A stretch of 64,000 nucleotides of DNA, taken from NCBI RefSeq assembly GCF_000009765.2, contig NC_003155.5, forward strand, positions 558,001 through 622,000. The letters run 5' to 3'. The notes under the pieces are model-generated. The model did not search any database and was not told the origin of the DNA. It saw only the letters and a program-made list of their open reading frames with translations. Source of the stretch: Streptomyces avermitilis MA-4680 = NBRC 14893. GTDB lineage: Bacteria; Actinomycetota; Actinomycetes; Streptomycetales; Streptomycetaceae. The position numbers and the translations under genes were made by a program. This document shows, piece by piece, positions 12,029 through 21,135 of the stretch. The stretch's first letter is position 1, and each line of letters begins with the position of its first letter.

Positions 12029-12199
12029 GCGGCGTCAGGACGCTTGAACAGCCCTCGGCCCGGGGGCCCCGCACCTGGTACGCGGGGAATGGGTAAGCCG
12101 GGTTCAGCGCGCGGCACGGAGAAGCGGACCGGTGGCAACACCGGCATCGCACTCAGTGTCGACTCAACAGGCACCCTCCCCGCAGGCGGCCGGTTGGTC

Positions 12200-13005
12200 G
12201 CCGCGCACACTGGATCAGATCAAGAGGAAGGCTGGGAGGGGGCGCCGCTCGGCCTCGTGCAACGTGACCAGCCCGGCACCTGCGGGCAGCCGCAAGCGCC
12301 GAAGCCGGTCACTCCGGTTGGCGCTCTGGGCCCCCGCAGTGAGGACTGTTCGGTCCGCCTCGGCGCGGATGGAGCTGAGGTAGGAGCCGTCGTCCAGAAC
12401 TTGGAGCCCGGGCACGGCCGCGCTGCTGCGGAGGCGCCACAGCAGGTCGGCGCCGGTGGCGCGGGCGGTCTGCCACAGCTCGAAGCCGTAAAAGCCCTGA
12501 TCGGCCAGCAGGAGCTTCCCCTCCCCGAGCTGGGGGAACAGCTGCCGGGACAGCTCTGCTCGCCCGCCGACAGCGGGTCCGATGACAGCCCCGAACACCG
12601 CATGGGTGCCGCATTCCGCCAGTGCCACCACCCTCGCCTGCGCGAACGCGCTCTCCCCGCGGCCGCCGGCCTGGCGGCCGAAGAACTCTTCGTTGGCCCA
12701 TGTCCGCCACATCCAGCGTCGTGCCGTCCACCGCGACCAGACGCCAGTGCCGGTACTCGGCACGCCGTCTCGGGCACAGCCACCGGCCGGCACACCCGGG
12801 CGAGCAACGCCTTCAACGGCTCCACGCCCAGCCGCCGACGAGCCCGCCCGATCACGGCGCCCGCCACGACCACCGGGCCTCGCCCAGCAGCCGGGCGACC
12901 TCTTCGTATCCCTGGCCGAAGAACAGGCACCTCGCGAGGATGAAGTACACCACCACCGCGCCGACAGCAGACTGCGCTGTTCGACCCAGCCGGTCTCGGC
13001 GATCA
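12200..13005 (-). pseudogene. IS4-family transposase, frameshifted remnant
   Basis: The conserved IS4 blocks are present but spread over several frames. The N-terminal block (VVVYFILARCLFFGQGYEEV) is in one frame near 12900-12960. The catalytic core (VDGTTLDVAD, GRGESAFAQAR, LLLADQGFYGFELW, DGSYLSSI) falls in two others. At least three frameshifts separate them. The 5' end meets the IS30 fragment at about 13005. Confidence 0.7.
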
Positions 13006-13008
13006 GAA

Positions 13009-13578
13009 CGCCCCGCCGAGGCCGCAGACCGCGCGGTCCCCGGACACTGGGAAGGCGATTTGATCATCGGGACGGGGCGCTCCGCGATCGGCACGCTGGT
13101 CGAGCGCAGCAGCCGCTCCACGCTCCTGGTGCACCTGCCCCGGCTCGAGGGCTGGGGTGAGAATCCGCCCGTGAAGAACGGCACCTCACTTGGGGGCTAT
13201 GGCGCGATCGCGATGAACACAGCGCTCACCGCCTCGATGACGCAGCTGCCCGAGCAGCTACGCAAAACCCTCACCTGGGACCGCGGGAAGGAACTCTCCG
13301 GCCATGCCCAGTTCGCCCTCGACACCGGGACGAAGGTGTTCTTCGCCGATCCCCACTCGCCCTGGCAACGACCGACGAACGAGAACACGAACGGGCTGCT
13401 GCGTCAGTACTTCCCGAAGGGCACCGATCTCTCCCGGTGGTCGTCCACGGACCTCGAAGCCGTCGCCATGGCGATCAACAACCGGCCCCGCAAGACCCTC
13501 GGTTGGCGGACGCCAGCCGAGGTCTTCGAAGAGCAGCTACGCTCGCTGCAACAGCCCGGTGTTGCAACGACCAATTGA
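13009..13578 (+). pseudogene. IS30-family transposase, C-terminal catalytic half
   Basis: Reads PGHWEGDLIIG, LTWDRGKE and PTNENTNGLLRQYFPKG, the three blocks that carry the DDE triad of IS30 transposases, and ends at a plausible natural C-terminus. The N-terminal DNA-binding half is missing: upstream sequence belongs to the antisense IS4 remnant. The catalytic residues are intact, but the protein has no proper start or DNA-binding domain. Confidence 0.8.
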
Positions 13579-13915
13579 ACTCGCCCAGTACACATCCGTG
13601 AAGCTGACAACTGGCCTTGTGAGAGCGGGAGTTGAGGCATCTATGGGCTCGGTCGGGGATTCGTACGATAACGCCCTCGCGGAGAACCTTTGGATGCTCA
13701 TCAAAACCGAGTGCATCCGTGGGCGCACCTTCACCACCCGCGCCGAGGCCAACCTCGCGCTCTTCGAGTACATCGACGGCTTCTATAACTCCCGGCGCAT
13801 CCAGAAGCGGCTCGGCTACCTCAGCCCCGTCGAGTTCGAGGAGAAGCACTACGCCGACCAGGCAACGGCCGAACGAACGAACCTGAAACCCCGTCAACCC
13901 GCCCTGGCCAGCTGA
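13575..13915 (+). pseudogene. IS3-family transposase (OrfB), C-terminal fragment
   Basis: The frame reads YTSVKLTTGLVRAG, MGSVGDSYDNALAE and FYNSRRIQKRLGYLSPVEFE, the C-terminal part of the IS3 integrase core including the last acidic catalytic residues. The N-terminal two thirds are absent. It abuts the IS30 fragment directly, so one element probably truncated the other. Confidence 0.8.
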
Positions 13916-14292
13916 TCAGCACCTCCCGCACACCGGGGGAAGCTCACGGCGGCCATGAGGTCGGTCATGGCGATGTGGGTCATGGCTTCGGAGTGGACGC
14001 GCAGGGTCTTGTAGTCGCGGGCAAGTCGACGGTTGAGCATGAGCCAGCCGTAGGTCCGCTCGACTGCCCAGCGTTTCGGGATCAAGTCCGGGGCTTGCGT
14101 TGATTTCCATGTCGATGCCGAGGGTGGCGGCGTGGTCGACGAGGTGCTGACGGTAGCCGCCGTCGACCCACCCCTTGCGGATGCCGGGGTGTTCGGCCGC
14201 GACCTGGTCCAGGAGTCTGGTGCCAGCGACGGAGTCCTGCACGCTCGCCGCTGTGACCAGCACGGATGGCATCCTCGAGAGGGCTGTGCCTG
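13916..14292 (-). pseudogene. IS5-family transposase, frameshifted remnant
   Basis: The 5' part (VLVTAASVQDSVAGTRLL, then GWVDGGYRQHLVDHA) and 3' part (KRWAVERTYGWLMLNRRLAR, then HIAMTDLMA) are clear IS5 DDE blocks, but they lie in different frames that switch near 14090. The N-terminal third is missing. Its end abuts the end of the IS3 fragment. Confidence 0.75.
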
Positions 14293-14299
14293 GGCTTTC

Positions 14300-14745
14300 A
14301 CCCCTGCTGCACGAGTGCCTCGCATCCGCGGTCGAGCGATGCCATGAACTCGCGGTTGGCCGCACGGGCAGCGGCAAGGTCGTCGTCGCGTTCCTGGACC
14401 TTCAGCTCGGGACGAATCACCTTCTGTTCGAGGGCGGCGATCCAGGCCTTGAGCTGCTCGGGGTCGTCAGGGCCGCCGATGCCGAACTCGCGGCAGACCT
14501 CAGCGGAGCGCTCTGCTCAGGCGCAGTTCAGGTCGGCGGACCTGGGCTGCGAGCCGTGCGGAACGGGCTTCGGCGGCTGCGCGGTCGGCCTTCAGCGAAG
14601 CGCGGTCGGCCCGTGCGTGACCGCCGACGGGTGACTCGGCGGCCTGGGCATGGACTCAGGTGGCTTCGTTCACTTTCGTCAGCAGCGTGGACCAATGAGC
14701 TCGAGCAACGCTTGGTAATCAACGGGCCGACAGATGTTCACGCGA
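14300..14745 (-). pseudogene. DUF6262-like (TnpC-type) coiled-coil protein remnant
   Basis: Two out-of-frame pieces. The 5' piece is an Ala/Arg/Glu-rich helix. The 3' piece contains CREFGIGGPDDPEQLKAWI and DDDLAAARAANREFMA, then stops at 14303. This resembles the coiled-coil partner protein (DUF6262) encoded with actinobacterial tyrosine-recombinase transposition modules. The match is from memory of the family, so the function is tentative. Confidence 0.35.
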
Positions 14746-14814
14746 AATGACCGCACATCCAGCGCGTGGCGGACCGAGGCCGCTACCGCAGTGTGTCGAC
14801 CCCGTAGAAGCCGG

Positions 14815-15114
14815 TCAGCTTCTGCGGGGTGACCACCGCATCTGCCCCACGCCCAGGAGAACCAGTCCAGAGAGCAGCAGCACGTTCATGCTGAAGAATC
14901 GGATCTCCCAGGACGGACTCGGCACGATTCCGAAGTAGAACAAGCCCTGCACAGTGCAGGGCGTGCCCACCAACAGTCCTCCAAGTCCATAGACCCGCGG
15001 TCGGGCGACATGGCGGCGCGCCCACGACAACGTCCACCCCGTGCGGATCGACACAGTTCCCAGGGCGATCGCCAGCACGCCCAGGACCATCCCAAGTCCA
15101 ACGAACCAATCCAC
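14815..15114 (-). CDS. Small hypothetical membrane protein
   Basis: About 99 aa with three hydrophobic segments (roughly residues 4-22, 42-62 and 72-92), the last preceded by a short amphipathic stretch. The GTG at 15114 is preferred because GGAGG lies 7 nt upstream; a GTG at 15120 would overlap that site. I recognise no family. It ends in a basic tail (WSPRRS), consistent with a cytoplasmic C-terminus. Confidence 0.6.
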   Translation of the reverse strand: MDWFVGLGMVLGVLAIALGTVSIRTGWTLSWARRHVARPRVYGLGGLLVGTPCTVQGLFYFGIVPSPSWEIRFFSMNVLLLSGLVLLGVGQMRWSPRRS

Positions 15115-15215
15115 GGCCACCCCTCCGGCTTGCGAACATGCCCACCCGGGGCCGCGTCGCCGCGCAAACGGTACACCTGCCGTGTCTCGCGAGTTCAGTG
15201 CAGTTGTGCGGGTAG

Positions 15216-15490
15216 TCAGTCCGATGCCGGATGGTGGGGTGTCGGTTCATCGGCCTCGGCCTGTTGAAAGGTGCTGTACAGCAGCCCGAGTGAGGGGACG
15301 AGCAGGACGGCACCGCAGGCCAGGACGATCAGGCACGCAGACAGGACGGCAGGCTGGGAGGCGGCCTCGTCCAGGGTGAGGCTGCCCACCAGCATGGCCG
15401 GGTATTGGGCCGCGCCCCAGGCTGCACCAGAGGATCGCCGCGACTGCAAGTGCGGCCGCTGCCTGGGCCGCCACGTATTGTTGTTTCCCC
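15216..15490 (-). pseudogene. Cytochrome bd oxidase subunit II (CydB) C-terminal remnant
   Basis: The last two helices of a CydB-like protein can be read in two frames. AQAAAALAVAAILW is in one; AAQYPAMLVGSLTLDEAASQ and VLLVPSLGLLYSTFQQA are in the next. The GSLTLDEAA and VPSLGLLY pattern is typical of the actinobacterial CydB C-terminus. The rest of the gene and cydA are absent, so this is a relic. Confidence 0.6.
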
Positions 15491-15499
15491 AACTGCCCG

Positions 15500-15663
15500 A
15501 CGACGAGGTGACCCCGCGCTGGCCCGCAACTTCGCGCGCCGAGCGACGCTCAGCGGGCTGGCCGGGCGGCCGGCTCTCCCTGACCAGCAGAACTCCGGCC
15601 ACCTTCACCCTGCTGGTCCCGGTCCACGGAGCCGACTCCGAGGCCGACGCCTCGACCGAGTAA
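15500..15663 (+). pseudogene. Possible sensor histidine kinase C-terminal remnant
   Basis: A short frame ending GGRLSLTSRTPATFTLLVPV followed by an acidic tail resembles the last strand of a HATPase_c domain (GG.L...S....TFTL.LP). The upstream part of the domain is not readable in frame. Similarity is limited to about 20 residues, so confidence is low. Confidence 0.3.
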
Positions 15664-15906
15664 GGACGCACCCCGGCAGCTCTACGACCCGTGTGGTGCT
15701 CGCCGCGGCAGTGCGGTCCGCGGCAGCAGGCGGGGCCATGCCGGTGGTCACCAATGGGGTGGTGCTCTCGCGGTCCCCATAAACACAGCGCACTGCGCTC
15801 GCTTCGCGCTGTCGAGCATGCGAGACGACTTCGCCCGCGCCACCGCGATCTGAGCGGTGGCAAAAGCACCGCTCCGACTCAGGTCACTGGATGCCGGTGG
15901 CTCGGG

Positions 15907-16845
15907 TCACCATGCGTTGATGGCTGGCGCGTCGGGTTCGTGCTGCCGCCACGCCTCGTTGAGGCGCGCGAGCCGGTCCGCGGCGGCGATGCCGCGCAGG
16001 GACGCGACCTTGCCGTCGCTGACTTCGAACGCCACGGCGCCCACGACCCGGTCGTCGACCACGGCGAGGACGGCCGGGGAGCCGTTGACCAGCGCGATAT
16101 AGAACGCGGGCGAGCCGCCGGCCAGCCGGCGCTTCGCCGGCGTGGGCTTGAAGCCGGCCCGCACGTAGGAGGCGACCCGCTCGCGCGTCTTGTAGTGCAG
16201 CAGCCGCTTGCTCAGTCCGGCGCCGTCCGAGACCGCCGTCACGTCGTCGGTGAGCAGCGCCACCAGCCGTTCGGTGCGCCCCGACGTGGCGGCGGCGAGG
16301 AACTCCTCGACGACCCGGCGCGCGGACGCGGGGTCGGTCTCGCTGCCTCGGCGGCGCTCGGCGGCGACCCGGATCCGGGCCCGGTGGACGTGCTGCTGGC
16401 TCGCGGACTCGGTGATGTCGAGGATCCCGGCGATCTCGGCGTGGCTGTACGAGAAGGCCTCACGCAGAACGTAGACGGCCCGCTCGACCGGCGAGAGGCG
16501 CTCCAAGAGGGTCAGTACGGCCAAGGACACCGATTCGCGCTGCTCGAAGGTGTCGGCCGGGCCGAGCATCGGGTCGCTATCGAGGAGCGGCTCGGGCAGC
16601 CAGGCACCGGCCGCCTGCTCGTGGCGCGCCTGCGCCGAGCGGAGCCGGTCGAGGCAGAGATTGGTGACGACCTTGGTCAGCCACGCCTCCGGCACCTCAA
16701 CCCGTTCGCGGTATGGGGCCTGCCAGCGCAGGAACGTGTCCTGCACGGCGTCCTCGGCGTCGGCGGCCGAGCCGAGCAGACGGTACGCGAGCGAGGCCAG
16801 CCGGCCCTGGCTAGCCTCGAACCGATCGATGGCTGCGATGTCCAT
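15907..16845 (-). CDS. ECF41-type RNA polymerase sigma factor with SnoaL-like C-terminal domain
   Basis: A 312-aa protein. Sigma region 2 (residues 1-75, DAEDAVQDTFLRW) and region 4 (about 105-160, LSPVERAVYVLREAF, then HAEIAGIL) are followed by a SnoaL-like domain (about 175-300). The linker carries WLPEPLL, the hallmark between sigma-2 and sigma-4 in the ECF41 group, in which the fused C-terminal domain modulates activity instead of an anti-sigma factor. The usual DGGGK and NPDKL motifs are altered here (DGAGLS, AADRLARL). The gene follows an oxidoreductase gene by 10 bp, the typical ECF41 partner arrangement, and is probably co-transcribed with it. Confidence 0.9.
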   Translation of the reverse strand: MDIAAIDRFEASQGRLASLAYRLLGSAADAEDAVQDTFLRWQAPYRERVEVPEAWLTKVVTNLCLDRLRSAQARHEQAAGAWLPEPLLDSDPMLGPADTFEQRESVSLAVLTLLERLSPVERAVYVLREAFSYSHAEIAGILDITESASQQHVHRARIRVAAERRRGSETDPASARRVVEEFLAAATSGRTERLVALLTDDVTAVSDGAGLSKRLLHYKTRERVASYVRAGFKPTPAKRRLAGGSPAFYIALVNGSPAVLAVVDDRVVGAVAFEVSDGKVASLRGIAAADRLARLNEAWRQHEPDAPAINAW

Positions 16846-16855
16846 GCGGAGCAGC

Positions 16856-18046
16856 CTAGGCGGCGACCTTCACACCGGCCCGGTCAGGCGCGGTGGCCAG
16901 GCGGCGCTTGCGCTTCGGCATGCCGAAGGTCGGGTGGGCGATGCTCCACCCGGCGCCCTTGAGCACGCCCGACTTGAGCCGCGCGGCGGTCCGGCCGCCC
17001 AGGTACCAGGGCTTCGACCGGCCGTCCCCGTCCACCATCTGGAAGATCGCGTCCCGCCGCCCGAGGCTGATGTGGTTGCCGTGGTACTTCAGCCCGGTGG
17101 TCGGGACCTCACTACCCGTCAGGCGCGCGATGATCGCGGCGGTTGCCTGCATGTTGGTGAAGCCGGCCGAGGCGCAGGACATCGGCAGCGGCCGGCCGTT
17201 GTCGCCGATCGCGTAGGCGCAGTCACCGGCGGCGTAGACGTCCGGGTGCGAGACCGAGCGCATGGTGCGGTCGACGACGATCTGGCCGGTCTCGGCGACC
17301 TCCAGGCCGCTGGCGGCCGCCATGGGGTGCACGGCGAACCCGGCCGACCACATGGTCACGTCGGCCGGGATGGACGTACCGTCGGCGGCGATCGCCCGTG
17401 TCGGCTCCACGGCTTCGATGCCGGTGTGCTCGTGGACGGTGATGCCGAGCCGGTCGAACGCCTGGCGCAGGTGACGGCGGGCCTTCGGGGAGAGCCAGGC
17501 GCCCAGCTCGCCGCGGGCGGCGAGGGCGACCGAGAGGTCGGGCCGGGACTCGGCGAACTCGGTGGCGCTCTCGATGCCGGTCAGCCCCTCACCGACGACC
17601 AGCACGGTGCCGCCCTCGCCCAGGCCGGCCAGGCGCTCGCGCAGACGCAGCGCCGAGGACCGGCCGGTCACATCGAAGGCGTACTCGGCCACGCCGGGGA
17701 CGCCATGGTGGGCGACGGAGCTGCCGAGCGCGTAGAGAAGCGTGTCGTAGGCGAGCTCGCCGTCGCCGTCCTCGCCGGTCACGGCGACGGTCCTGCGGTC
17801 GGGGTCGACGCCGGTGACGCGCGCCAGGCGCAGCCGCACCCCGGTGCTCGCGAATACGTCGGCGAGGTTGCAGAACGCGAGGTCCTGGCCGATCGCGAGC
17901 TGGTGGAGCCGCATCCGCTCAACGAAGTCGGGCACGGCGTTGACGACGGTGATCTCGGTGTCGGCGGGGGAGAGTCGGCGGGCCAGGTTTCCGGCGGCGA
18001 AGGCCCCAGCGTATCCGGCGCCGAGTACGACGATGCGGTGCTTCAT
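16856..18046 (-). CDS. FAD-dependent NADH dehydrogenase-like oxidoreductase (ECF41 partner)
   Basis: A 396-aa protein of the NDH-2/pyridine nucleotide-disulfide oxidoreductase type. The N-terminal FAD Rossmann motif is VVLGAGYAG, the central NAD(P) motif is VLVVGEGLTGIESA, and the C-terminal FAD-binding block reads VYAAGDCAYA. ATG 18046 has an AGGAG about 7 nt upstream. There is no obvious C-terminal membrane anchor beyond a basic tail (PKRKRR). Genes of this class are standard regulatory targets of the adjacent ECF41 sigma factor. TGTCAGC and CGTC elements lie in the upstream region (about 18070-18115), but their spacing is shorter than I expect for ECF41. Confidence 0.9.
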   Translation of the reverse strand: MKHRIVVLGAGYAGAFAAGNLARRLSPADTEITVVNAVPDFVERMRLHQLAIGQDLAFCNLADVFASTGVRLRLARVTGVDPDRRTVAVTGEDGDGELAYDTLLYALGSSVAHHGVPGVAEYAFDVTGRSSALRLRERLAGLGEGGTVLVVGEGLTGIESATEFAESRPDLSVALAARGELGAWLSPKARRHLRQAFDRLGITVHEHTGIEAVEPTRAIAADGTSIPADVTMWSAGFAVHPMAAASGLEVAETGQIVVDRTMRSVSHPDVYAAGDCAYAIGDNGRPLPMSCASAGFTNMQATAAIIARLTGSEVPTTGLKYHGNHISLGRRDAIFQMVDGDGRSKPWYLGGRTAARLKSGVLKGAGWSIAHPTFGMPKRKRRLATAPDRAGVKVAA

Positions 18047-18231
18047 GGCGTTGCTCCTGTCTCGTTCGCGTGCCCCTTGAACGAGACGGCGTCCCGATTG
18101 CTGACAGGAGCCGGGTGTGACGCGGGTCACCGAACTGAGACGTGCGGATGAGCCTCCGACAGGCGCTCGGCCACACATCTGCCGTTTGAGCATCTTGATC
18201 CGGTCGCGTGTCCTTCGACGACGCCGGAGCT

Positions 18232-18640
18232 CTAGGTGCTCGGCGCGGAGCCGGGCCGCTGGGCGTCGTTGCGCTCGATGCGGCCGGTGCCGTGCCGGGC
18301 GGAGGTGCGGCCGGACTGGACCAGGGTGCGAGCCAGCTCGACCGGTTCGGCCCCCCACCAGGACGTACGCCCTGGGATCTGTTCGGGATCGGCATACGGG
18401 ACGGCGATGTGCCGGGGTGCGCCGAGCCCGAAGCCCGCCTGTAACAGGGCGTGCGCGTCCTCGTCGCTCGCACAGGAGGTGAACCAGTCGGCGTGGTGGC
18501 GCAGCTGGCTCTCCCGGCTCACCCCGCCACGGCGCGCCTCGGTGACGCGGCGCAGCAGGGCAAGGACGGAGCGGATCGCGGTGACGGTGGCGTCCTGCAG
18601 CATGTAGTCCCGTGGCCACGTACTCCCGTGACCACACCGG
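18232..18640 (-). pseudogene. DUF2397 (Wadjet JetA-like) C-terminal remnant
   Basis: The frame reads LLRRVTEARRGGVSRESQLR, ADWFTS, GFGLGAPRHIAVPY and IPGRTSWWGAEPVEL, which matches the C-terminal region of DUF2397 proteins, including the P..SWW.A motif. DUF2397 is the JetA component of one type of the Wadjet anti-plasmid SMC system. The N-terminal half, and jetB, jetC and jetD, are absent from the window. The frame upstream of about 18640 is unrelated. Confidence 0.6.
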
Positions 18641-18829
18641 TCAGCGACTCCCGTACGACAGAAGCTGTTTCGACCGCGCCGTAGACCCAGGCCGGTCCTG
18701 CTCCCCGCATTAGCCCGTACTACAACCAGGGTCGTCGCATTCCCCTCCAACGTGCCGTCGAGGGGAGGTCGGTGGACAGGGTGTAGACGGCGGCCTCGAG
18801 GTTCTCCAACAGCGGTTCGGTGGTGTGCC

Positions 18830-19222
18830 TTACTTGTTCCGATGCCCGCCGGGCAGCATCTCCTGCACCTTCGCCTTGAAGCCCTGCTTCACCACGCCCG
18901 CCCGGTCGCTGTCACCCTCGAGGATCGCGGTGGCCGCCGCTTCGATCTGCTCCAGCGTGGCGTGCGGCGGGATCGGTGGCACCGCCGGGTCCGTGCGGAA
19001 GTCGAGCACGAATGGCCGGTCGCAAGCCAGCGCCTGGCGCCACGCACTCTCCACGTCGCCCGGCTTCTCCACCCGCACGCCGCCCAGGCCGAGGGAGCGT
19101 GCGAAGTCCGCGTACGGCACCTCCGGAAGCGACTGCGAGGGCAGGAATTGCGGTGCCCCGGACATGGCGCGCATCTCCCAGGTGACCTGGTTGAGGTCCT
19201 GGTTGTTGAGGACGAAAGTGGT
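18830..19222 (-). pseudogene. Thiamine-diphosphate enzyme (pyruvate oxidase-like), C-terminal fragment
   Basis: From FVLNNQDLNQVTWEMR the frame continues with VPYADFARSLGLGGVRVEKP, then FVLDFRTDPAVPPIPPH, the C-terminal ThDP-binding domain of PoxB/acetolactate synthase-like proteins. It ends in a plausible natural C-terminus. The N-terminal about 450 residues are missing. At 19222 the sequence switches abruptly to the start of a different gene. Confidence 0.75.
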
Positions 19223-19331
19223 CGGAGATCGCCAGTGGCTCGAAGCCAGTCCGCTCGGCCGCGCGGGCCTAGGAGAGCAGTTCGGCCGGAGTGAACTCCT
19301 CGGAGGAGAGGAAGTAGCCGTACGTCGCCAT
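19209..19331 (-). pseudogene. LLM-class F420-dependent oxidoreductase, N-terminal fragment with an internal stop
   Basis: From ATG 19331 the frame reads MATYGYFLSSEEFTPAELLS, a TAG stop at 19271-19269, then ARAAERTGFEPLAISDHFRP. This is the canonical N-terminus of luciferase-like oxidoreductases (residues 1 to about 40), with the expected Gln codon mutated to amber. Immediately after ISDHFRP the sequence becomes the C-terminus of an unrelated ThDP enzyme. Confidence 0.7.
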
Positions 19332-19459
19332 GCGTCGCCGTTCCAGGAACTGGTCGCGCGGTCTCGGGTCCTGCTGTGGGTGGCGGGTACCCGCCCGAGG
19401 CTGAGCCGAACGGGGGGCACAGTACGGACTCGCGTCGCGGCGTCGTGCCGCAGTCCATG

Positions 19460-19615
19460 CGACAACCGAGCGTGAGGCCCGCATCGCCGCGTTTCGCCGG
19501 CTCCCTTGCTACAACAGCCGACGCCTTCATTCCCGGCTCGGACAACGCAGTCCGATCGCCTACGAAACGCCCTGGGCTGCTGTACCGCTGGATGAAACCG
19601 ACCGGTCGGACCACC
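19460..19615 (+). pseudogene. IS3-family transposase C-terminal remnant
   Basis: The plus strand reads TEREARIAAFRRLPCYNSRR, then LHSRLGQRSPIAYET, the last part of an IS3 OrfB integrase domain. It has several substitutions in the normally invariant YN.RR.H..L stretch. There is no start codon and no catalytic residues. Confidence 0.55.
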
Positions 19616-19718
19616 CCGTGGATGTGAGAAGCCGGGAGGAGCGGGATTCCTCACGTCCACGGGGCGTGGAGCATCGGTGGCTCCATGGACCGTCGGTCGT
19701 GTCCGAGCTGGTTTCGGG

Positions 19719-20168
19719 TCAGACCTGCCCGCGCCAGGCGCCGCTTTCCTGGCCCCGATTTTCGATGAAGGACTTGAACCGCTTCAGGTCCTCGGAGACT
19801 TGGTGCTTCACCACGCCAAGCTTGTCCCCGACGGCGTCGACGACACCCTTGGAGTCGTGGTCCATTTGCAGCATGACCTTGGTGCGCCGGTCGTCCAGTC
19901 GGTGGAAGGTGACCACGCCCGCTTGGTGTACATCACCGCCGACCGTCGTCCATGACACCTGTTCGTCCGGGATCTGTTCGACGATTTCCGCATCGAACTC
20001 CCTGGTCACGCCGCCTACCTTCGTCACCCAGTGGGTGAGCGTCGCGGTCTGCTGTTCAATCCGCTCCACACCACCCATGAACTGCGGGAACTCCTCGAAT
20101 TGCGTCCACTGGTTGTACGCGGTGCTGACGGGTACGGCGACCTCGATGGATTCCTCGACCTTGGACAC
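19719..20168 (-). CDS. SRPBCC-superfamily (polyketide cyclase/dehydrase-like) protein
   Basis: About 149 aa. It shows the START-fold pattern of the COQ10/cyclase group: an early SIEVAVPVSTAYNQWTQFE, a central WTTVGGDVHQAGVVTFHRL and a C-terminal helix (VSEDLKRFKSFIENR). The GTG at 20168 is chosen because GAGGAG lies 4 nt upstream. The protein should be cytosolic and bind a hydrophobic ligand; its substrate cannot be inferred. It stands alone, with a remnant downstream and almost 1 kb without genes upstream. Confidence 0.85.
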   Translation of the reverse strand: MSKVEESIEVAVPVSTAYNQWTQFEEFPQFMGGVERIEQQTATLTHWVTKVGGVTREFDAEIVEQIPDEQVSWTTVGGDVHQAGVVTFHRLDDRRTKVMLQMDHDSKGVVDAVGDKLGVVKHQVSEDLKRFKSFIENRGQESGAWRGQV

Positions 20169-21135
20169 AGCACTCCTCAAGTTTGGGGACGCTTACCTGA
20201 ATCCGCCGCGTACCCCGCAGGCATACACGTACACGTGGCCACCCTCGGTACCCGGCCCGCACGGTCGCTCGGTTGAGCGTTTTTGCCGTGCGGGCCCGAC
20301 AGCAACGGAGTGGGCATGGCACAGCGCAGTGTTCGGAATCTCCGTCGCTGAACCGCCGCCGGAGAAATCGACCGGCACGAGGGTGCGGGGAGCCGCTCCT
20401 CCTCGCCCGAAAGGCTGCTTCGAGGGGGCAGCTCTGTCTGGGCCCACCGCCACCGCAGGGATATTCCGCTGTCCTGACCGGTAAAGAGAGATCGGGGGGG
20501 CCGCCCCAGCACGCTCTTTGCGCCGGGGAACGTGCTCCCGACTGGCTACGCTTGAGACGCAGAGCCTCCTGGTGGCAACCAGGCTGGACTTCATGGCCGA
20601 AGTGCGTCGCACGCGCGCAAGGAAGTACTCGACGCCATCCGGCCGCCGCGCATCGTCCACCGCGGACCCATACACGCCGTGCGCGCAGCCCACCACAGTC
20701 TGCAGGAACTGACCGATGCGTCCAGCCAGGTGGTGCAACGGATCAAGGCTGGTGAGCGCGCGGGTATCTGCTCGGGGCGTGCACCCGTCGGCGCGACTGC
20801 TCCCTGAATGATCAGGGCTCACCGCCGCTCGAGCTCTGATTTTGTCGAACGAGGGGACTTCGAGGAACACCTTCGATGACCTGCGCTCCTGGCGGGCATC
20901 GAGCTGGGTGGTTCTTCGTTGCGGATGCCGGTCAGGCGGAGGACCTCGATCGTGGATCGTGGCGAAGGCCCCAACGCTTCCTCTACTTCTCGAGCTTCTC
21001 GACCGTTCGCTGAATGATCCGGCGGGCAGCCCAGAAACCGAACATCGCTCGGGGCGATGGAGGCCGGTCATGCGCATTGACTTGCTAAGCGTTCAGCCAG
21101 TCTCCTAGGGTGAACGCCACACGTTGGAGGTCGCC
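20169..21135. other. Long gene-poor region
   Basis: No gene can be supported. Codon bias appears weakly on the plus strand around 20600-20790 (a stretch reading EVLDAIRPPRIVHRGPIHAV), which may be an unrecognised gene remnant. GGAGG at 21125-21129 serves the next gene. Confidence 0.4.

Noticed and set aside
18070-18115. Firm ECF41 promoter upstream of the oxidoreductase
   Set aside because: TGTCAGC and CGTC are present, but their spacing is shorter than the expected roughly 16 bp, so it was not annotated as a promoter.
20193-21077. Minus-strand frame of about 290 codons in the gene-poor region
   Set aside because: Composition is not protein-like, there is no ribosome binding site, and it crosses the next gene's promoter.
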